A stretch of DNA of 64,000 nt from contig NZ_JAKUJZ010000005.1 in NCBI RefSeq assembly GCF_022436675.1, forward strand, positions 434,001 to 498,000, written 5' to 3'. How positions within the stretch are numbered: the first letter of the stretch is position 1; every line of letters starts with the position of its first letter. A program made the position numbers and the translations under genes. Below, piece by piece: positions 1 to 8,892 of this stretch. The notes beneath the pieces are model-generated. The model did no database searches, was not told where the DNA came from, and saw only the letters and a list, made by a program, of their open reading frames with translations. Source of the DNA: Rheinheimera hassiensis. Its GTDB lineage: Bacteria; Pseudomonadota; Gammaproteobacteria; Enterobacterales; Alteromonadaceae.

Positions 1-1776
1 GGTATGTTTTTTATTGAGATTTATCTGGTTGCTAAACTGAACGAAGGTCAGTCTGTCAGCCAAACAGAACATAACCTTTCTACACTGATTAATAAAAGAT
101 TCCGTGAAGAAGTAACTGGTGTGCCTTATTTTGATAGCCGGAAAATCGCTGTTAGTTTGCGTAGCTTTGAAAACGTTATTATGGGTGACTCTCGCTCCAG
201 AGCCTTACTGATGTTCGCAGGAGTATTGGTACTGGTATTAATAGCAGCAGTCAATATCATCAATCTTATTCTGGCTCGCGCAGCAAATAATCACCGTAAA
301 ATCGTGATCCAGATTGCCCTGGGAGCAAAACGTCAGCATATCTTCGGCGTAATTTTTGCCGAAATTCTGATGCTAATGCTAGCTGCCAGCACACTGGCGA
401 TTGTGATCGCTCACCTTGGTAATACCCTGCTGATATCCGTAGCGCAAACACAGTTGCCCAGAGTAGCAGAATTATCGCTGAATTTGCCTACTGTGTTATT
501 CTCCTGGACCATAGGTATCGTGCTGGCAGCTATTTTCTCTCTGATCACTACCAGCCAGCTCAACTATCGAGAACTAAATAAAACATTACAGGCCAGCGGT
601 AAAGGTGCAGGTTTACAAATATCCTCTCGCATCCGTAATCTCCTGATTATCAGCCAGGTTACTCTGTGTGGTGTACTCATCAGCTGTAACCTTCAAGTAT
701 TCAGCTCTGCTGTCAAAGCAATACAAGCCCCCTTGGGTTTTACTACTGAATCGAAAACATTTCTTGATTTTGACCTCGGTGAGCTGGTGATGGCGCCGGC
801 AGAAGAGCGGCGCAACTACATTGAGGCAATAGCAAGACAGCTGGAGCAACACAATGCGATAGAAAAAGTCAGCCTTGCGAGTAATGCCCCAATGGCCAGA
901 ACAGTAAATATTGAGTGGACCACCGCAGTTACATCAGAGCTTGGTGGTGGCATATCTATAGGTCCCGGCATCGGAACTATAGATGAAAACTATATGCCAT
1001 TAGTGGGACTATCTTTTATTGCAGGTCGTAATGTTACAGCTGAAGAAGTTACTGCACGTGACAAAGTAGCGGTGATTAATGAAACGATGGCACAAATGTT
1101 GTCGCCAGACAGCTCTGCCCTTGGCAAACCGTTTTATTTCAACAATCAGTCCGTGCCTTACCACGTGGTAGGTATCGTAAAAGATTTAACTATCCCAAAC
1201 CAGCTTAATATGCCACGCATCTATGTACCTATGCTGCGTGGCGCAACCTATCTGGTGTCTTATAAACCTAATCAGCAGTTGTCTGCCGCACAGTTAAATC
1301 AGTTGGCAGCTCAGGTCAGCTCACAAATTTACCTGTACGATATGTATTCGATGAATGATGTTCATCAGCTGAAGATATCTATGGACAAAATATCTGCCTG
1401 GGTGACGGCGATACTGGGTTTATTATCCCTGTTTTTAGCAGCAGTGGGAGTATACGGTGTATTAAGTTACAGCATGACCTTGCGTAAATTTGAGTTGGGT
1501 ATTCGTCTGGCCATTGGCGCCACACCAAAACGGATCATGACATTGGTTTGCAAGGACACTATGGTACCCGTTTTAATAGGGTTAACCTGCAGCACCGCCC
1601 TATTACTAGCGCTATTAAGTTACGTGAAGAACAAACCCTGGTTCACTGTATCAGTTGAACTGTCATCGTTTATTATTCCTGTTGGGCTAATCTGTACTAT
1701 CGCCATCGCAACTGCCATTTTGGCAGTTTGGGGCGTTGCCAGTAAACCTGCAATTCACTCTCTGCGTAGCAACTAA
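1..1776 (+). CDS. ABC transporter permease, MacB/FtsX (ADOP-like) family, 5'-truncated by the window
   Basis: The frame is open to the left edge, so the N-terminus lies outside the window; the first in-window ATG is at position 4 but is unlikely to be the true start. The visible ~590 residues show a periplasmic stretch, then a block of three to four hydrophobic segments (about residues 65-185), a second periplasmic MacB-PCD-like domain (about 230-450), and a final set of hydrophobic segments (about 460-585). This duplicated FtsX arrangement is typical of ~800-residue ADOP or MacB-type permeases, which use ATP hydrolysis by a separate ATPase to drive export or lipoprotein transfer across the inner membrane. 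About 200 residues, including the first transmembrane helix, would be missing. The ATPase partner is presumably to the left. The gene looks AT-richer than its neighbours. The substrate cannot be inferred. Confidence 0.8.
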   Translation, partial: GMFFIEIYLVAKLNEGQSVSQTEHNLSTLINKRFREEVTGVPYFDSRKIAVSLRSFENVIMGDSRSRALLMFAGVLVLVLIAAVNIINLILARAANNHRKIVIQIALGAKRQHIFGVIFAEILMLMLAASTLAIVIAHLGNTLLISVAQTQLPRVAELSLNLPTVLFSWTIGIVLAAIFSLITTSQLNYRELNKTLQASGKGAGLQISSRIRNLLIISQVTLCGVLISCNLQVFSSAVKAIQAPLGFTTESKTFLDFDLGELVMAPAEERRNYIEAIARQLEQHNAIEKVSLASNAPMARTVNIEWTTAVTSELGGGISIGPGIGTIDENYMPLVGLSFIAGRNVTAEEVTARDKVAVINETMAQMLSPDSSALGKPFYFNNQSVPYHVVGIVKDLTIPNQLNMPRIYVPMLRGATYLVSYKPNQQLSAAQLNQLAAQVSSQIYLYDMYSMNDVHQLKISMDKISAWVTAILGLLSLFLAAVGVYGVLSYSMTLRKFELGIRLAIGATPKRIMTLVCKDTMVPVLIGLTCSTALLLALLSYVKNKPWFTVSVELSSFIIPVGLICTIAIATAILAVWGVASKPAIHSLRSN

Positions 1777-1783
1777 TCCGGCA

Positions 1784-1812
1784 GCGGATGAAAGCAAACT
1801 GCTTTCATCCGC
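1784..1812 (+). terminator. Perfect 12-bp hairpin after the permease gene
   Basis: A 12-bp stem GCGGATGAAAGC / GCTTTCATCCGC encloses a 5-nt loop, starting 7 nt after the permease stop codon. No T-tract follows, so it may protect the mRNA 3' end or act as an imperfect terminator rather than a classical intrinsic one. Confidence 0.45.
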
Positions 1813-1917
1813 GCTGTTATTACCATACCAAATCATCAAAGCTTCATAAATTAGTCATATCGCTGACACAGCCCGCGCTGATGCTGGCAGCGTCTAAAGA
1901 TAACATGGTACAGACTG

Positions 1918-2703
1918 ATGCTGAACTGCCGCACTATCTTTTTATCTGACGTTCATCTGGGTTGCAAAGACTGCCAGGCAGATTATCTGCTGAGCTTTCT
2001 TGAGCATACTCAGGCTCAAACCATTTATCTGCTGGGCGATATTGTCGATTTATGGGCCATGCGCAAACAGGTGCACTGGACCCCAAGCCAGAACAAAGTG
2101 CTGCGTTGTCTGCTGGATAAAGCCGAGCAAGGCGTAGCGGTAATATATATCCCCGGTAACCACGACGAAGCTATGCGGCTGTATGCTGGTAAAAGCTTTG
2201 GTAATATCCGCATTGCCCTGCGCGCCAACCATACCACAGCACAGGGCAAAAAATTGTTACTGCTGCACGGTGACGAGTTTGATAAAGACGTTAACTTTGG
2301 CCGCTTGCATGCCTGGCTTGGCGACAATTTGTATGACTTGTTACTGTTTTTAAATCGCTGGTACAACCGCCTGCGCCGGTTAACCGGTGGCGGCTACTTT
2401 AGCCTGGCTGCCTACATTAAAAATAAGGTACCGGGCGCACAAAAAGCCATAGCCCGTTATCGTGCCGCTGCAATTGCCAAAGCGAAACGCGGTGGTTTTG
2501 ACGGCGTAGTATGCGGCCACATCCATCATGCCGAAATCCGCCTGGAGCAAGGCATTATTTACTGCAACGATGGTGACTGGATTGACAGCTGCACAGCCCT
2601 GATTGAGCAGCCCGATGGTAGCCTTGCATTGTATCACTGGACTGAGCAGGCAGAGAAAATTGCTGCCTTGCCACTTGCTGCCAGCAATAAAAAAGCTGCC
2701 TGA
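1918..2703 (+). CDS. Calcineurin-like metallophosphatase, UDP-2,3-diacylglucosamine diphosphatase-like (COG2908)
   Basis: This 261-aa protein carries the metallophosphoesterase signature in order: DVHLG near residue 11, GDIVDLW near 41, GNHDE near 80, HGDEFD near 117 and GHIHH near 200, giving a full set of ligands for a dinuclear metal centre. The family includes LpxH, which cleaves UDP-2,3-diacylglucosamine to lipid X in lipid A synthesis at the inner-membrane face. This protein resembles the second LpxH-like group found beside the canonical enzyme in many Gammaproteobacteria, so the exact substrate is uncertain. A lipid acyltransferase gene follows 92 nt downstream on the same strand, consistent with an envelope-lipid role. 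The ATG start lacks a strong ribosome binding site. Confidence 0.8.
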   Translation: MLNCRTIFLSDVHLGCKDCQADYLLSFLEHTQAQTIYLLGDIVDLWAMRKQVHWTPSQNKVLRCLLDKAEQGVAVIYIPGNHDEAMRLYAGKSFGNIRIALRANHTTAQGKKLLLLHGDEFDKDVNFGRLHAWLGDNLYDLLLFLNRWYNRLRRLTGGGYFSLAAYIKNKVPGAQKAIARYRAAAIAKAKRGGFDGVVCGHIHHAEIRLEQGIIYCNDGDWIDSCTALIEQPDGSLALYHWTEQAEKIAALPLAASNKKAA

Positions 2704-2795
2704 AATTTCAGCAAACTGCCATAAATCCGACACTGAATTGTCATACAACCGCTTTAGCCTGAGCGCAGCCTACTGCCGTGCTATCGGAGCGAACC

Positions 2796-4508
2796 ATGAT
2801 CAGTGTCGAACAAGTACTTGCACAAAACCTGCCTCAGCTGTCAAACAAGCCGTGGCTGTATAAGCCGGTAAAAGGCGCATTGCGCCATTTGCTGCATGAG
2901 CAGGACTTTATTGCCTTTGCCAGCCGTTATCCGCATTTACAAGGGCTGGAATTTGTTGAACAGGTACTGGACTACTTTAACTTCCGCTATTCGGTGCGCG
3001 ACAACGAAATTGAGCGCATTCCTACCTCCGGCCGCATTGTTATTATTGCCAACCACCCCATAGGCTCACTGGATGGCCTGGCGCTGTTAAAGCTGGTAAG
3101 CGATATCCGCCCCGATGTTAAAGTGGTGGCCAACCAAATACTGATGGCGCTGGAACCACTGCATAACTTACTACTGCCGGTAAATAATATGAGCGGCGGC
3201 ACTGAGCGGCGGGCACTGGATAATATTCAGCGACATTTAGCCGCTGAGGGTGCATTGATCCTGTTTCCGTCGGGTGAGGTATCGCGCCTACGCCCGGAAG
3301 GCATCCGTGATGGCAAATGGCACAGCGGCTTTTTACGTTTTGCCACTAATGCCAAAGCACCAATATTACCTATCTTTATTGATGGCCGTAACTCAGCGCT
3401 GTTTTATGGCGCCTCTATGCTGTACAAGCCACTGGCGACCATGCTGCTGGTAAAAGAAATGTTTAAGCAGCAACGTAAAAAGCTGGAAATGCGAATTGGT
3501 GAGCAGATCCCTTACGAAGCCTTTGCCAATATGGCGCTGGAAACTCAGGCCAAAGTAAAGCTGTTTAAAAAACACCTGTACCGGCTGGCCAAAGATAAGG
3601 CACCGCTGTTTATTACCCAAAGCGCCATTGCTCACCCGGAAGATCGTATTACGCTGAAAAAAGCCGTCGAAAGCTGTGAATTACTCGGCCAAACCGGTGA
3701 TGGTAAGCAAATTTACCTGTATTGCCACCAGCAAAGCTCGCCGGTGTTACGCGAAATTGGCCGGCTGCGCGAGTTTGCCTTTCGGGCTGTAGGCGAAGGC
3801 AGTGGTTTGCGCCGCGATATCGACCGCTTTGACAGCCACTACGAGCAGTTGATCCTGTGGGATAAAGACGATCTGGAAATTGTCGGCGCCTACCGCTTTG
3901 CTAACACCCGCAAAGTGCTGGCTGAATACGGCGAAAATGGCCTCTACACAGCGTCATTATTTCAGTTTGATGCCAAGATGAAGCCGTATCTTGACGCCGG
4001 GCTTGAACTGGGCCGCAGCTTTGTGCAGCCTCGTTACTGGGGTAAACGCAGCCTGGAATATTTATGGTACGGTATTGGCGCTTACTTAAAACGTAACCCG
4101 GATATTCGCTATTTGTTTGGCGGTGTCAGCCTGTCGAACAGCTACCCGCAGGCAGCGCGCGATCTTATGGTATATTTTTACAGCCTGTACTTTAGCGACG
4201 CAGCATGCGCTGCTGTGTCAAAACAACCTTATCAGCTGCCACAGGCTATTTTATCTGAATTACAGCAGCACTTTAGCGGCGATAACTACCTCGGGGATTT
4301 TACCCAGCTAAAACATTTGCTGGCCAATATGGGTGTTAGCGTACCCACACTGTATAAACAGTACAGCGAACTGTGTGAGCCGGGCGGCGTGAAGTTTCTT
4401 GCTTTTGGTACCGATCCTGATTTTGCCAACTGTGTTGACGGCCTGGTACTGGTAGATATGACCATGCTAAAAGCCAGTAAAAAAGCGCGCTATATCGACG
4501 CTGAATAA
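2796..4508 (+). CDS. olsF: Two-domain acyltransferase: PlsC-like domain fused to OlsB-like GNAT domain (ornithine lipid synthase OlsF-like)
   Basis: The N-terminal half has a glycerolipid-acyltransferase fold, with an acceptor motif ANHPIGSLDG near residue 85 and FPSGEVSR near 155. The C-terminal half (from about 290) matches the N-acyl transferase/hemolysin-type domain, with REIGRLREFAFR and later LELGRSFVQPRYWGKRSLE. Bifunctional OlsF uses its C-terminal domain to N-acylate ornithine from acyl-ACP and its N-terminal domain to O-acylate the resulting lyso-ornithine lipid, giving phosphorus-free membrane lipids. Length (570 aa) and domain order fit OlsF. I chose the ATG at 2796 over an in-frame GTG at 2778 because CGGAG lies at correct spacing before the ATG. 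The assignment rests on architecture; a hemolysin-like acyltransferase of unknown substrate is the alternative. Confidence 0.65.
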   Translation: MISVEQVLAQNLPQLSNKPWLYKPVKGALRHLLHEQDFIAFASRYPHLQGLEFVEQVLDYFNFRYSVRDNEIERIPTSGRIVIIANHPIGSLDGLALLKLVSDIRPDVKVVANQILMALEPLHNLLLPVNNMSGGTERRALDNIQRHLAAEGALILFPSGEVSRLRPEGIRDGKWHSGFLRFATNAKAPILPIFIDGRNSALFYGASMLYKPLATMLLVKEMFKQQRKKLEMRIGEQIPYEAFANMALETQAKVKLFKKHLYRLAKDKAPLFITQSAIAHPEDRITLKKAVESCELLGQTGDGKQIYLYCHQQSSPVLREIGRLREFAFRAVGEGSGLRRDIDRFDSHYEQLILWDKDDLEIVGAYRFANTRKVLAEYGENGLYTASLFQFDAKMKPYLDAGLELGRSFVQPRYWGKRSLEYLWYGIGAYLKRNPDIRYLFGGVSLSNSYPQAARDLMVYFYSLYFSDAACAAVSKQPYQLPQAILSELQQHFSGDNYLGDFTQLKHLLANMGVSVPTLYKQYSELCEPGGVKFLAFGTDPDFANCVDGLVLVDMTMLKASKKARYIDAE

Positions 4509-4528
4509 TCCGGCTAAAACACCACAGA

Positions 4529-4554
4529 AACTGGCAGCTTCGGCTGCCAGTTTT
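4529..4554 (+). terminator. Intrinsic terminator with TTCG tetraloop
   Basis: The stem AACTGGCAGC / GCTGCCAGTT closes on a stable TTCG loop and runs into TTTT, 20 nt after the olsF-like stop codon. It ends the phosphatase-acyltransferase unit. Confidence 0.8.
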
Positions 4555-4673
4555 GCTATGTAAAGGTTCAGTAAAGTTCAGTTTCGATTCAGCCAAATCC
4601 CCCTATAAGCTATACACTGTACAAAAAGCCGTCAGTGCAGTAATTTGCTAACGGTGAAACTGAGGATAGCAAG

Positions 4674-6104
4674 ATGAAAAACCTGATGCTGCAACTAAGC
4701 CGGATACTGGCGGTGTGCGTGCTACTGGTTAGCCAGTCGTTTGATGTCCGGGCTGAAGAAGAAACCTTGTCGCAGGCGCAGCTGGATCAAATGCTGGCGC
4801 CGGTAGCCCTGTATCCCGATACCGTCTTAACCCACGTGTTGATTGCCTCAACTTATCCGCTGGAAGTGGTGCAGGCTGCCCGCTGGGTAAAAGACAACCC
4901 TAAACTGACAGGCGAAGCTGCTGTCGACGCCGTAGAACAGCAAAGCTGGGATCCAAGCGTAAAAGCCCTGGTGGCTTTTCCACAATTACTGGAACGGCTA
5001 AGCAATGATCTGGACTGGACACAGGAGCTTGGCGAGGCTTTTTTAGCAGATGAAGCGCAGGTCATGGCCAGCATTCAGAACCTGCGGCAAAAGGCCTATG
5101 CCAATGGCTCGCTAAACGACACTAAACACGTGGTAGTAGAGCGCGAGCGTGAGATTATTATTATTGAACCTGCACGCAAAGAAGTCGTCTATGTGCCGGT
5201 GTACGATACCCGCGTAGTGTATGGCGACTGGTGGTGGCCATCACACCCGCCGGTATACTGGCATACCGCCGGAGTATATTACCGTAACAGCCCGTTTCAC
5301 TGGGGTATAAGTGTCAATGTACGGCCGTGGTTTTATTTTGGTATCTTCGACTGGCATCATCGCCATGTGGTAGTACACCATCACTATTACCACAAGCCAC
5401 CGCGTTATTATCCGGTACGCCACAGACACTACGTGGATGCGCGCCGCTGGCACCACAACACCGAGCACCGTCGCGGTGTGCATTACCGCCATGAGCGCCT
5501 GAACCGTGATTACAACTCAGGTTATGGTTACCGCCAGCCAACACGCGAAATTAAAGGCCAGCCGGTGCGTCATACCGGTGTTGACAGCAATGTTACGGTG
5601 CGCGAGAACAAACCGCATTATCAGCGTAAAACAGCTGAGCAGGTCAGAATGCCTAACCGTGAATGGCAGGCTAACGATAACAACCAACGCCAGCAACGCA
5701 ATGTCTCTACAGAGCAACGGCTGCGGCCAACCGAAGTTAAGCGTGATGAACGCCGCCAACAGCAGCTTAACCAGCAATTAAAAGACCAGCGCCAGCCTGC
5801 GGTGCAGCGTGAGCGTTCAGAGCGGGTATTAAGTACTGAGCAGCTGCGCCAGCGCGAGCCACAACGGCATCAGCGGGCAGAGCAACCTCAGATCAGAACA
5901 GAGCAGCGTCAGGTACAGCAGCCTAAGCAGTACCAGCAGCCCACGGTGCAGCAACGCCAGCCACAACAAGCGCAAATACAGCAGCGGCAAGCAGCGCCAG
6001 TTGTGCGCCAGCAAAATCAGCCGGCACGTGAACACCGCCAGCAGCAGTCAACACGGCAAACTACTGTGCAACGGCAAGAGCGCCCGGCCAGACAAATCGA
6101 GTAA
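4674..6104 (+). CDS. DUF3300 envelope protein with His/Tyr/Trp-rich middle and Gln/Arg-rich tail
   Basis: A cleavable signal peptide (residues 1-28, ending VRA) directs export. Residues about 35-170 match DUF3300: MLAPVALYPDTVLTHVLIAS, then a VVQAARWVKDNP helix region and a VVYVPVYDTRVVYG strand. Residues about 185-275 are extraordinarily rich in His, Tyr and Trp, including runs such as HHRHVVVHHHYYHKPPRYY. The last ~190 residues are low-complexity Gln/Arg repeats. GAGGA at 4662-4666 supports the ATG. The DUF3300 family has no established biochemical function; export plus the His-rich and polybasic segments could suggest metal binding or surface binding, but this is inference. It is monocistronic, between two terminators. 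Confidence 0.85.
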   Translation: MKNLMLQLSRILAVCVLLVSQSFDVRAEEETLSQAQLDQMLAPVALYPDTVLTHVLIASTYPLEVVQAARWVKDNPKLTGEAAVDAVEQQSWDPSVKALVAFPQLLERLSNDLDWTQELGEAFLADEAQVMASIQNLRQKAYANGSLNDTKHVVVEREREIIIIEPARKEVVYVPVYDTRVVYGDWWWPSHPPVYWHTAGVYYRNSPFHWGISVNVRPWFYFGIFDWHHRHVVVHHHYYHKPPRYYPVRHRHYVDARRWHHNTEHRRGVHYRHERLNRDYNSGYGYRQPTREIKGQPVRHTGVDSNVTVRENKPHYQRKTAEQVRMPNREWQANDNNQRQQRNVSTEQRLRPTEVKRDERRQQQLNQQLKDQRQPAVQRERSERVLSTEQLRQREPQRHQRAEQPQIRTEQRQVQQPKQYQQPTVQQRQPQQAQIQQRQAAPVVRQQNQPAREHRQQQSTRQTTVQRQERPARQIE

Positions 6105-6135
6105 TCACCGCTTTATTTGATATAAAACAAACTAC

Positions 6136-6165
6136 GGGGCTGAATTCACATCAGCCCCATTTTTT
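6136..6165 (+). terminator. Intrinsic terminator after the DUF3300 gene
   Basis: GGGGCTGA / TCAGCCCC stem with a 7-nt loop, followed by an A and seven T residues. Confidence 0.9.
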
Positions 6166-6237
6166 ATTGATCCAGCCCAATATTCTCTGCTAAGCAAAGC
6201 GGACAATTGGCCACAGAACTTATCTGTGGAGATCACT

Positions 6238-6936
6238 ATGAAAACGACCCTGTCTATTATCACTCTTGCCTCAATGCTGGCGGCAGCACCCGCCTATGCC
6301 GACTTTGCTATTAACGTTGGTGCTATTGCCGTGGCGCCGGACGACAGCAGCTCCAGCTTAAACGTTATTGAGCAGGTTGCCGGTTTGCCATCCGGTTCCA
6401 CTGCTGTTGGCGTTAACACTAATACCCAGTTGGGCCTGACATTTGACTACCGCATTAACCCGAACTGGGCAGTACAACTGATTGCCGCTACCCCGTTCAG
6501 CCATGATATTACTGTGAAAGGCTCGGCGATTGATGGCTTAAAAGTAGGTAAAACCAAGCATTTACCACCAACTTTGCTGGCACAGTATCATTTTATGCCG
6601 CAGCATCAGATGTTTGACCCTTTCGTTGGTGTCGGGTTAAATTACACTGAGTTTTTTAACGAAAAAGCAGATGCCCAATTGGTTGGCGCACTAAACGCAC
6701 TGGAAGTCGCCGGCGCTGACGACAATGTCGGGCTAAAACTGAAAAGCTCTTTTGGCCTGGCATTACAGGCTGGGGTAAATATTAAACTCACCGATACCTT
6801 AGGGCTGCACCTGATGCTAAGTAAAATGGATATCGACACTACCGGCCGGGTCCAAGTAAATGGCACTACAGTGCAAAGCGTTGATGTTGACATAGATCCT
6901 TATGTTGCCATGGTTGGCCTGCGCTGGATGTTATAA
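6238..6936 (+). CDS. ompW: OmpW-family outer membrane beta-barrel protein
   Basis: The 232-aa product has a signal peptide ending AYA at residue 21, then an eight-strand barrel pattern of alternating hydrophobic residues. Family features include FDYRINPNWAVQLIAATPFSHDI in the barrel wall and a terminal aromatic/hydrophobic strand VAMVGLRWML. OmpW forms a narrow hydrophobic channel in the outer membrane and responds to osmotic, oxidative and iron stress in several genera. An in-frame GTG at 6226 is part of the ribosome binding site (GTGGAG, 6226-6231), so the ATG at 6238 is the start. The gene lies alone between two terminators. Confidence 0.88.
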   Translation: MKTTLSIITLASMLAAAPAYADFAINVGAIAVAPDDSSSSLNVIEQVAGLPSGSTAVGVNTNTQLGLTFDYRINPNWAVQLIAATPFSHDITVKGSAIDGLKVGKTKHLPPTLLAQYHFMPQHQMFDPFVGVGLNYTEFFNEKADAQLVGALNALEVAGADDNVGLKLKSSFGLALQAGVNIKLTDTLGLHLMLSKMDIDTTGRVQVNGTTVQSVDVDIDPYVAMVGLRWML

Positions 6937-6952
6937 AGCAATAACTTAGACT

Positions 6953-6980
6953 AAAGGCGACTGCACCCCGGTTGCCTTTT
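6953..6980 (+). terminator. Probable terminator after ompW
   Basis: AAAGGCGAC / GTTGCCTTT pairs with one G-T wobble around a 9-nt loop and continues into TTTT when the stem's own Ts are counted. The T-tract is short. Confidence 0.6.
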
Positions 6981-7029
6981 AGCCTAAACTGTTATCCTAT
7001 AGCTGTATCATATTACACGGAGCATAACA

Positions 7030-8892
7030 GTGGCTAAAGCCCCCGCTACGCTGAACTGGCAACAGCTGTTAAAATCCGGCGACCGTATTTTTATTGGCTC
7101 GCACGCCGCCACCCCAACAGCACTTATAGATCACTTAATAAGCAACGCCAGACAACTGCATGATATCGAAATTGTGCAGGTGTACTCACTGTCTGACAAC
7201 AAATGGGCAGAACCTGAATATCAACAATTGTTCAAGGTGAACGCACTGTTTATTGGCGGTGATCAGGTGCGACGTGCAGTAGCAGAAGGTCGTGCCGATT
7301 ATACGCCCTGTTTTATGTCTGATATTCCCTCGTTGTTCAGTGACGGTATATTGCCGCTGGATGCCGCATTAATTATGGTTAGCCCTGCAGACGAGCACGG
7401 GTACCACTCGCTGGGTGTGTCCGTCGATATCGTCTCTGCAGCCGCCAAAGCCGCAAAAAAGGTTATTGCGCAGGTAAATCCGTCTATGCCGATTACTTAT
7501 GGCCAGGCTTTTATCCATAAGGACCAGATAACCAGCTATTTTTATGCTGATCAACCTATTGTACAAATGCCACCGGTAAAATTAGACGCTGTGACAGAGC
7601 GGATTGGCCAATATGTCTCTTTACTGGTTGAAGACGGTGCCACAATTCAGATTGGTGTAGGCAAAATGTGTGATGCTGTACTTCGGTATCTGGGCAACCA
7701 TACTGACCTTGGCATTCACAGTGAAATGATTACCGACTCTATGATGGAGCTGATTAAAAAAGGCGTTGTCACTAACCGGAAAAAAACCTTCCATCCGGGC
7801 AAAACGGTGGCCAGTTTCTGTGTCGGCAGCAAAGCTTTATACGATTTTGTCCACTGCAACCCGCATATGGGTTTTTATCCCAGTGAATACGTAAACTCAC
7901 CGGCTAATATTGCCCGTAACGATAATATGGTATCAATAAACAGCGCGATTGAGGTGGATCTCACCGGCCAGATCGTATCCGACTCAATCGGCCACTTATT
8001 TTACAGCGGCATTGGCGGCCAGGTCGATTTTAGTCGGGGTGCATCGATGAGCAATGGTGGTAAACCCATTATTGCCATGCCCAGCACTGCAAAAAACGGT
8101 ACTATTTCACGTGTTGTTGCCCATCTGAGTGAGGGCGCTGGAGTAGTGACGTCAAGGGGCCATGTACACTACGTAGTAACTGAGTTCGGTGTGGCTTCCT
8201 TGCGTGGCAAAAGTATTCGAGAGAGAGCTCTGGAGCTTATTCGTGTGGCCCATCCGAAGTTTCGCCAGCAATTGCTGGAGCAAATCCGACAACAGTTTTG
8301 GGTGCCTCATTATCAGTTACATACACCAACCGAAGTGCCAGAACTTGGCAGTGTTGGGTTCAAGGAGTTACATATTGACGGCGAAGAGTTTGATCTCAGA
8401 CCTTTAAACCCGTCAGACGAGCGCCGGTTGCAGGAGTTTTTTTACTCACACACCAAAGAAACTCTGCAGCTACGCTACAGCGCCGTGCCAACCCAAATGA
8501 GCCGGGAGAAATCCTGCACCCTGGTCGGTGTTGATCAGTCCAGGGATTTGGCACTGTGTATTGTTAAGCAAAAAGGCTCTGCAGTACAGATTCAGGCAGT
8601 GGGACGTTACTATTTGCTCAACGATAACCTAAGCTGTGAAGTGGCGTTTGTCACACGGGAAAAATACCAGGGCAAAGGAATGGCAAAACGCTTGCTGCTG
8701 GAGCTGATTGATATAGCTGAACAGCGCAGCCTGAACAGCATGGTTGCTTATGTGCGGACAGAAAACAAAGCCATGCTGGCGGTATTCCAAAAAGCCGGTT
8801 TTAGCCGCCTGCCAGGGGACGAGCCCACCGAAGTTAACCTGCAACTGCGCCTGCCCCGCTCAGCCAGCAACAAACCAGCGGAGCACAACTGA
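7030..8892 (+). CDS. Acetyl-CoA hydrolase/CoA-transferase fused to a C-terminal GNAT acetyltransferase domain
   Basis: Residues about 1-430 match the acetyl-CoA hydrolase/4-hydroxybutyrate CoA-transferase family: the glycine-rich QIGVGKM segment, and NSAIEVDLTGQI, whose Glu is the expected CoA-thioester nucleophile. Residues about 450-610 form a GNAT domain with the acetyl-CoA binding turn REKYQGKGMAKRLL and a typical FQKAGF end. Such fusions occur in Gammaproteobacteria, but their substrate is unsettled; they could tie acetyl-CoA/acetate exchange to protein or small-molecule acetylation. Translation starts at GTG 7030 after an ACGGAG site. The stop overlaps the next gene's start (TGATG), so the two are translationally coupled. 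Confidence 0.85.
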   Translation: MAKAPATLNWQQLLKSGDRIFIGSHAATPTALIDHLISNARQLHDIEIVQVYSLSDNKWAEPEYQQLFKVNALFIGGDQVRRAVAEGRADYTPCFMSDIPSLFSDGILPLDAALIMVSPADEHGYHSLGVSVDIVSAAAKAAKKVIAQVNPSMPITYGQAFIHKDQITSYFYADQPIVQMPPVKLDAVTERIGQYVSLLVEDGATIQIGVGKMCDAVLRYLGNHTDLGIHSEMITDSMMELIKKGVVTNRKKTFHPGKTVASFCVGSKALYDFVHCNPHMGFYPSEYVNSPANIARNDNMVSINSAIEVDLTGQIVSDSIGHLFYSGIGGQVDFSRGASMSNGGKPIIAMPSTAKNGTISRVVAHLSEGAGVVTSRGHVHYVVTEFGVASLRGKSIRERALELIRVAHPKFRQQLLEQIRQQFWVPHYQLHTPTEVPELGSVGFKELHIDGEEFDLRPLNPSDERRLQEFFYSHTKETLQLRYSAVPTQMSREKSCTLVGVDQSRDLALCIVKQKGSAVQIQAVGRYYLLNDNLSCEVAFVTREKYQGKGMAKRLLLELIDIAEQRSLNSMVAYVRTENKAMLAVFQKAGFSRLPGDEPTEVNLQLRLPRSASNKPAEHN

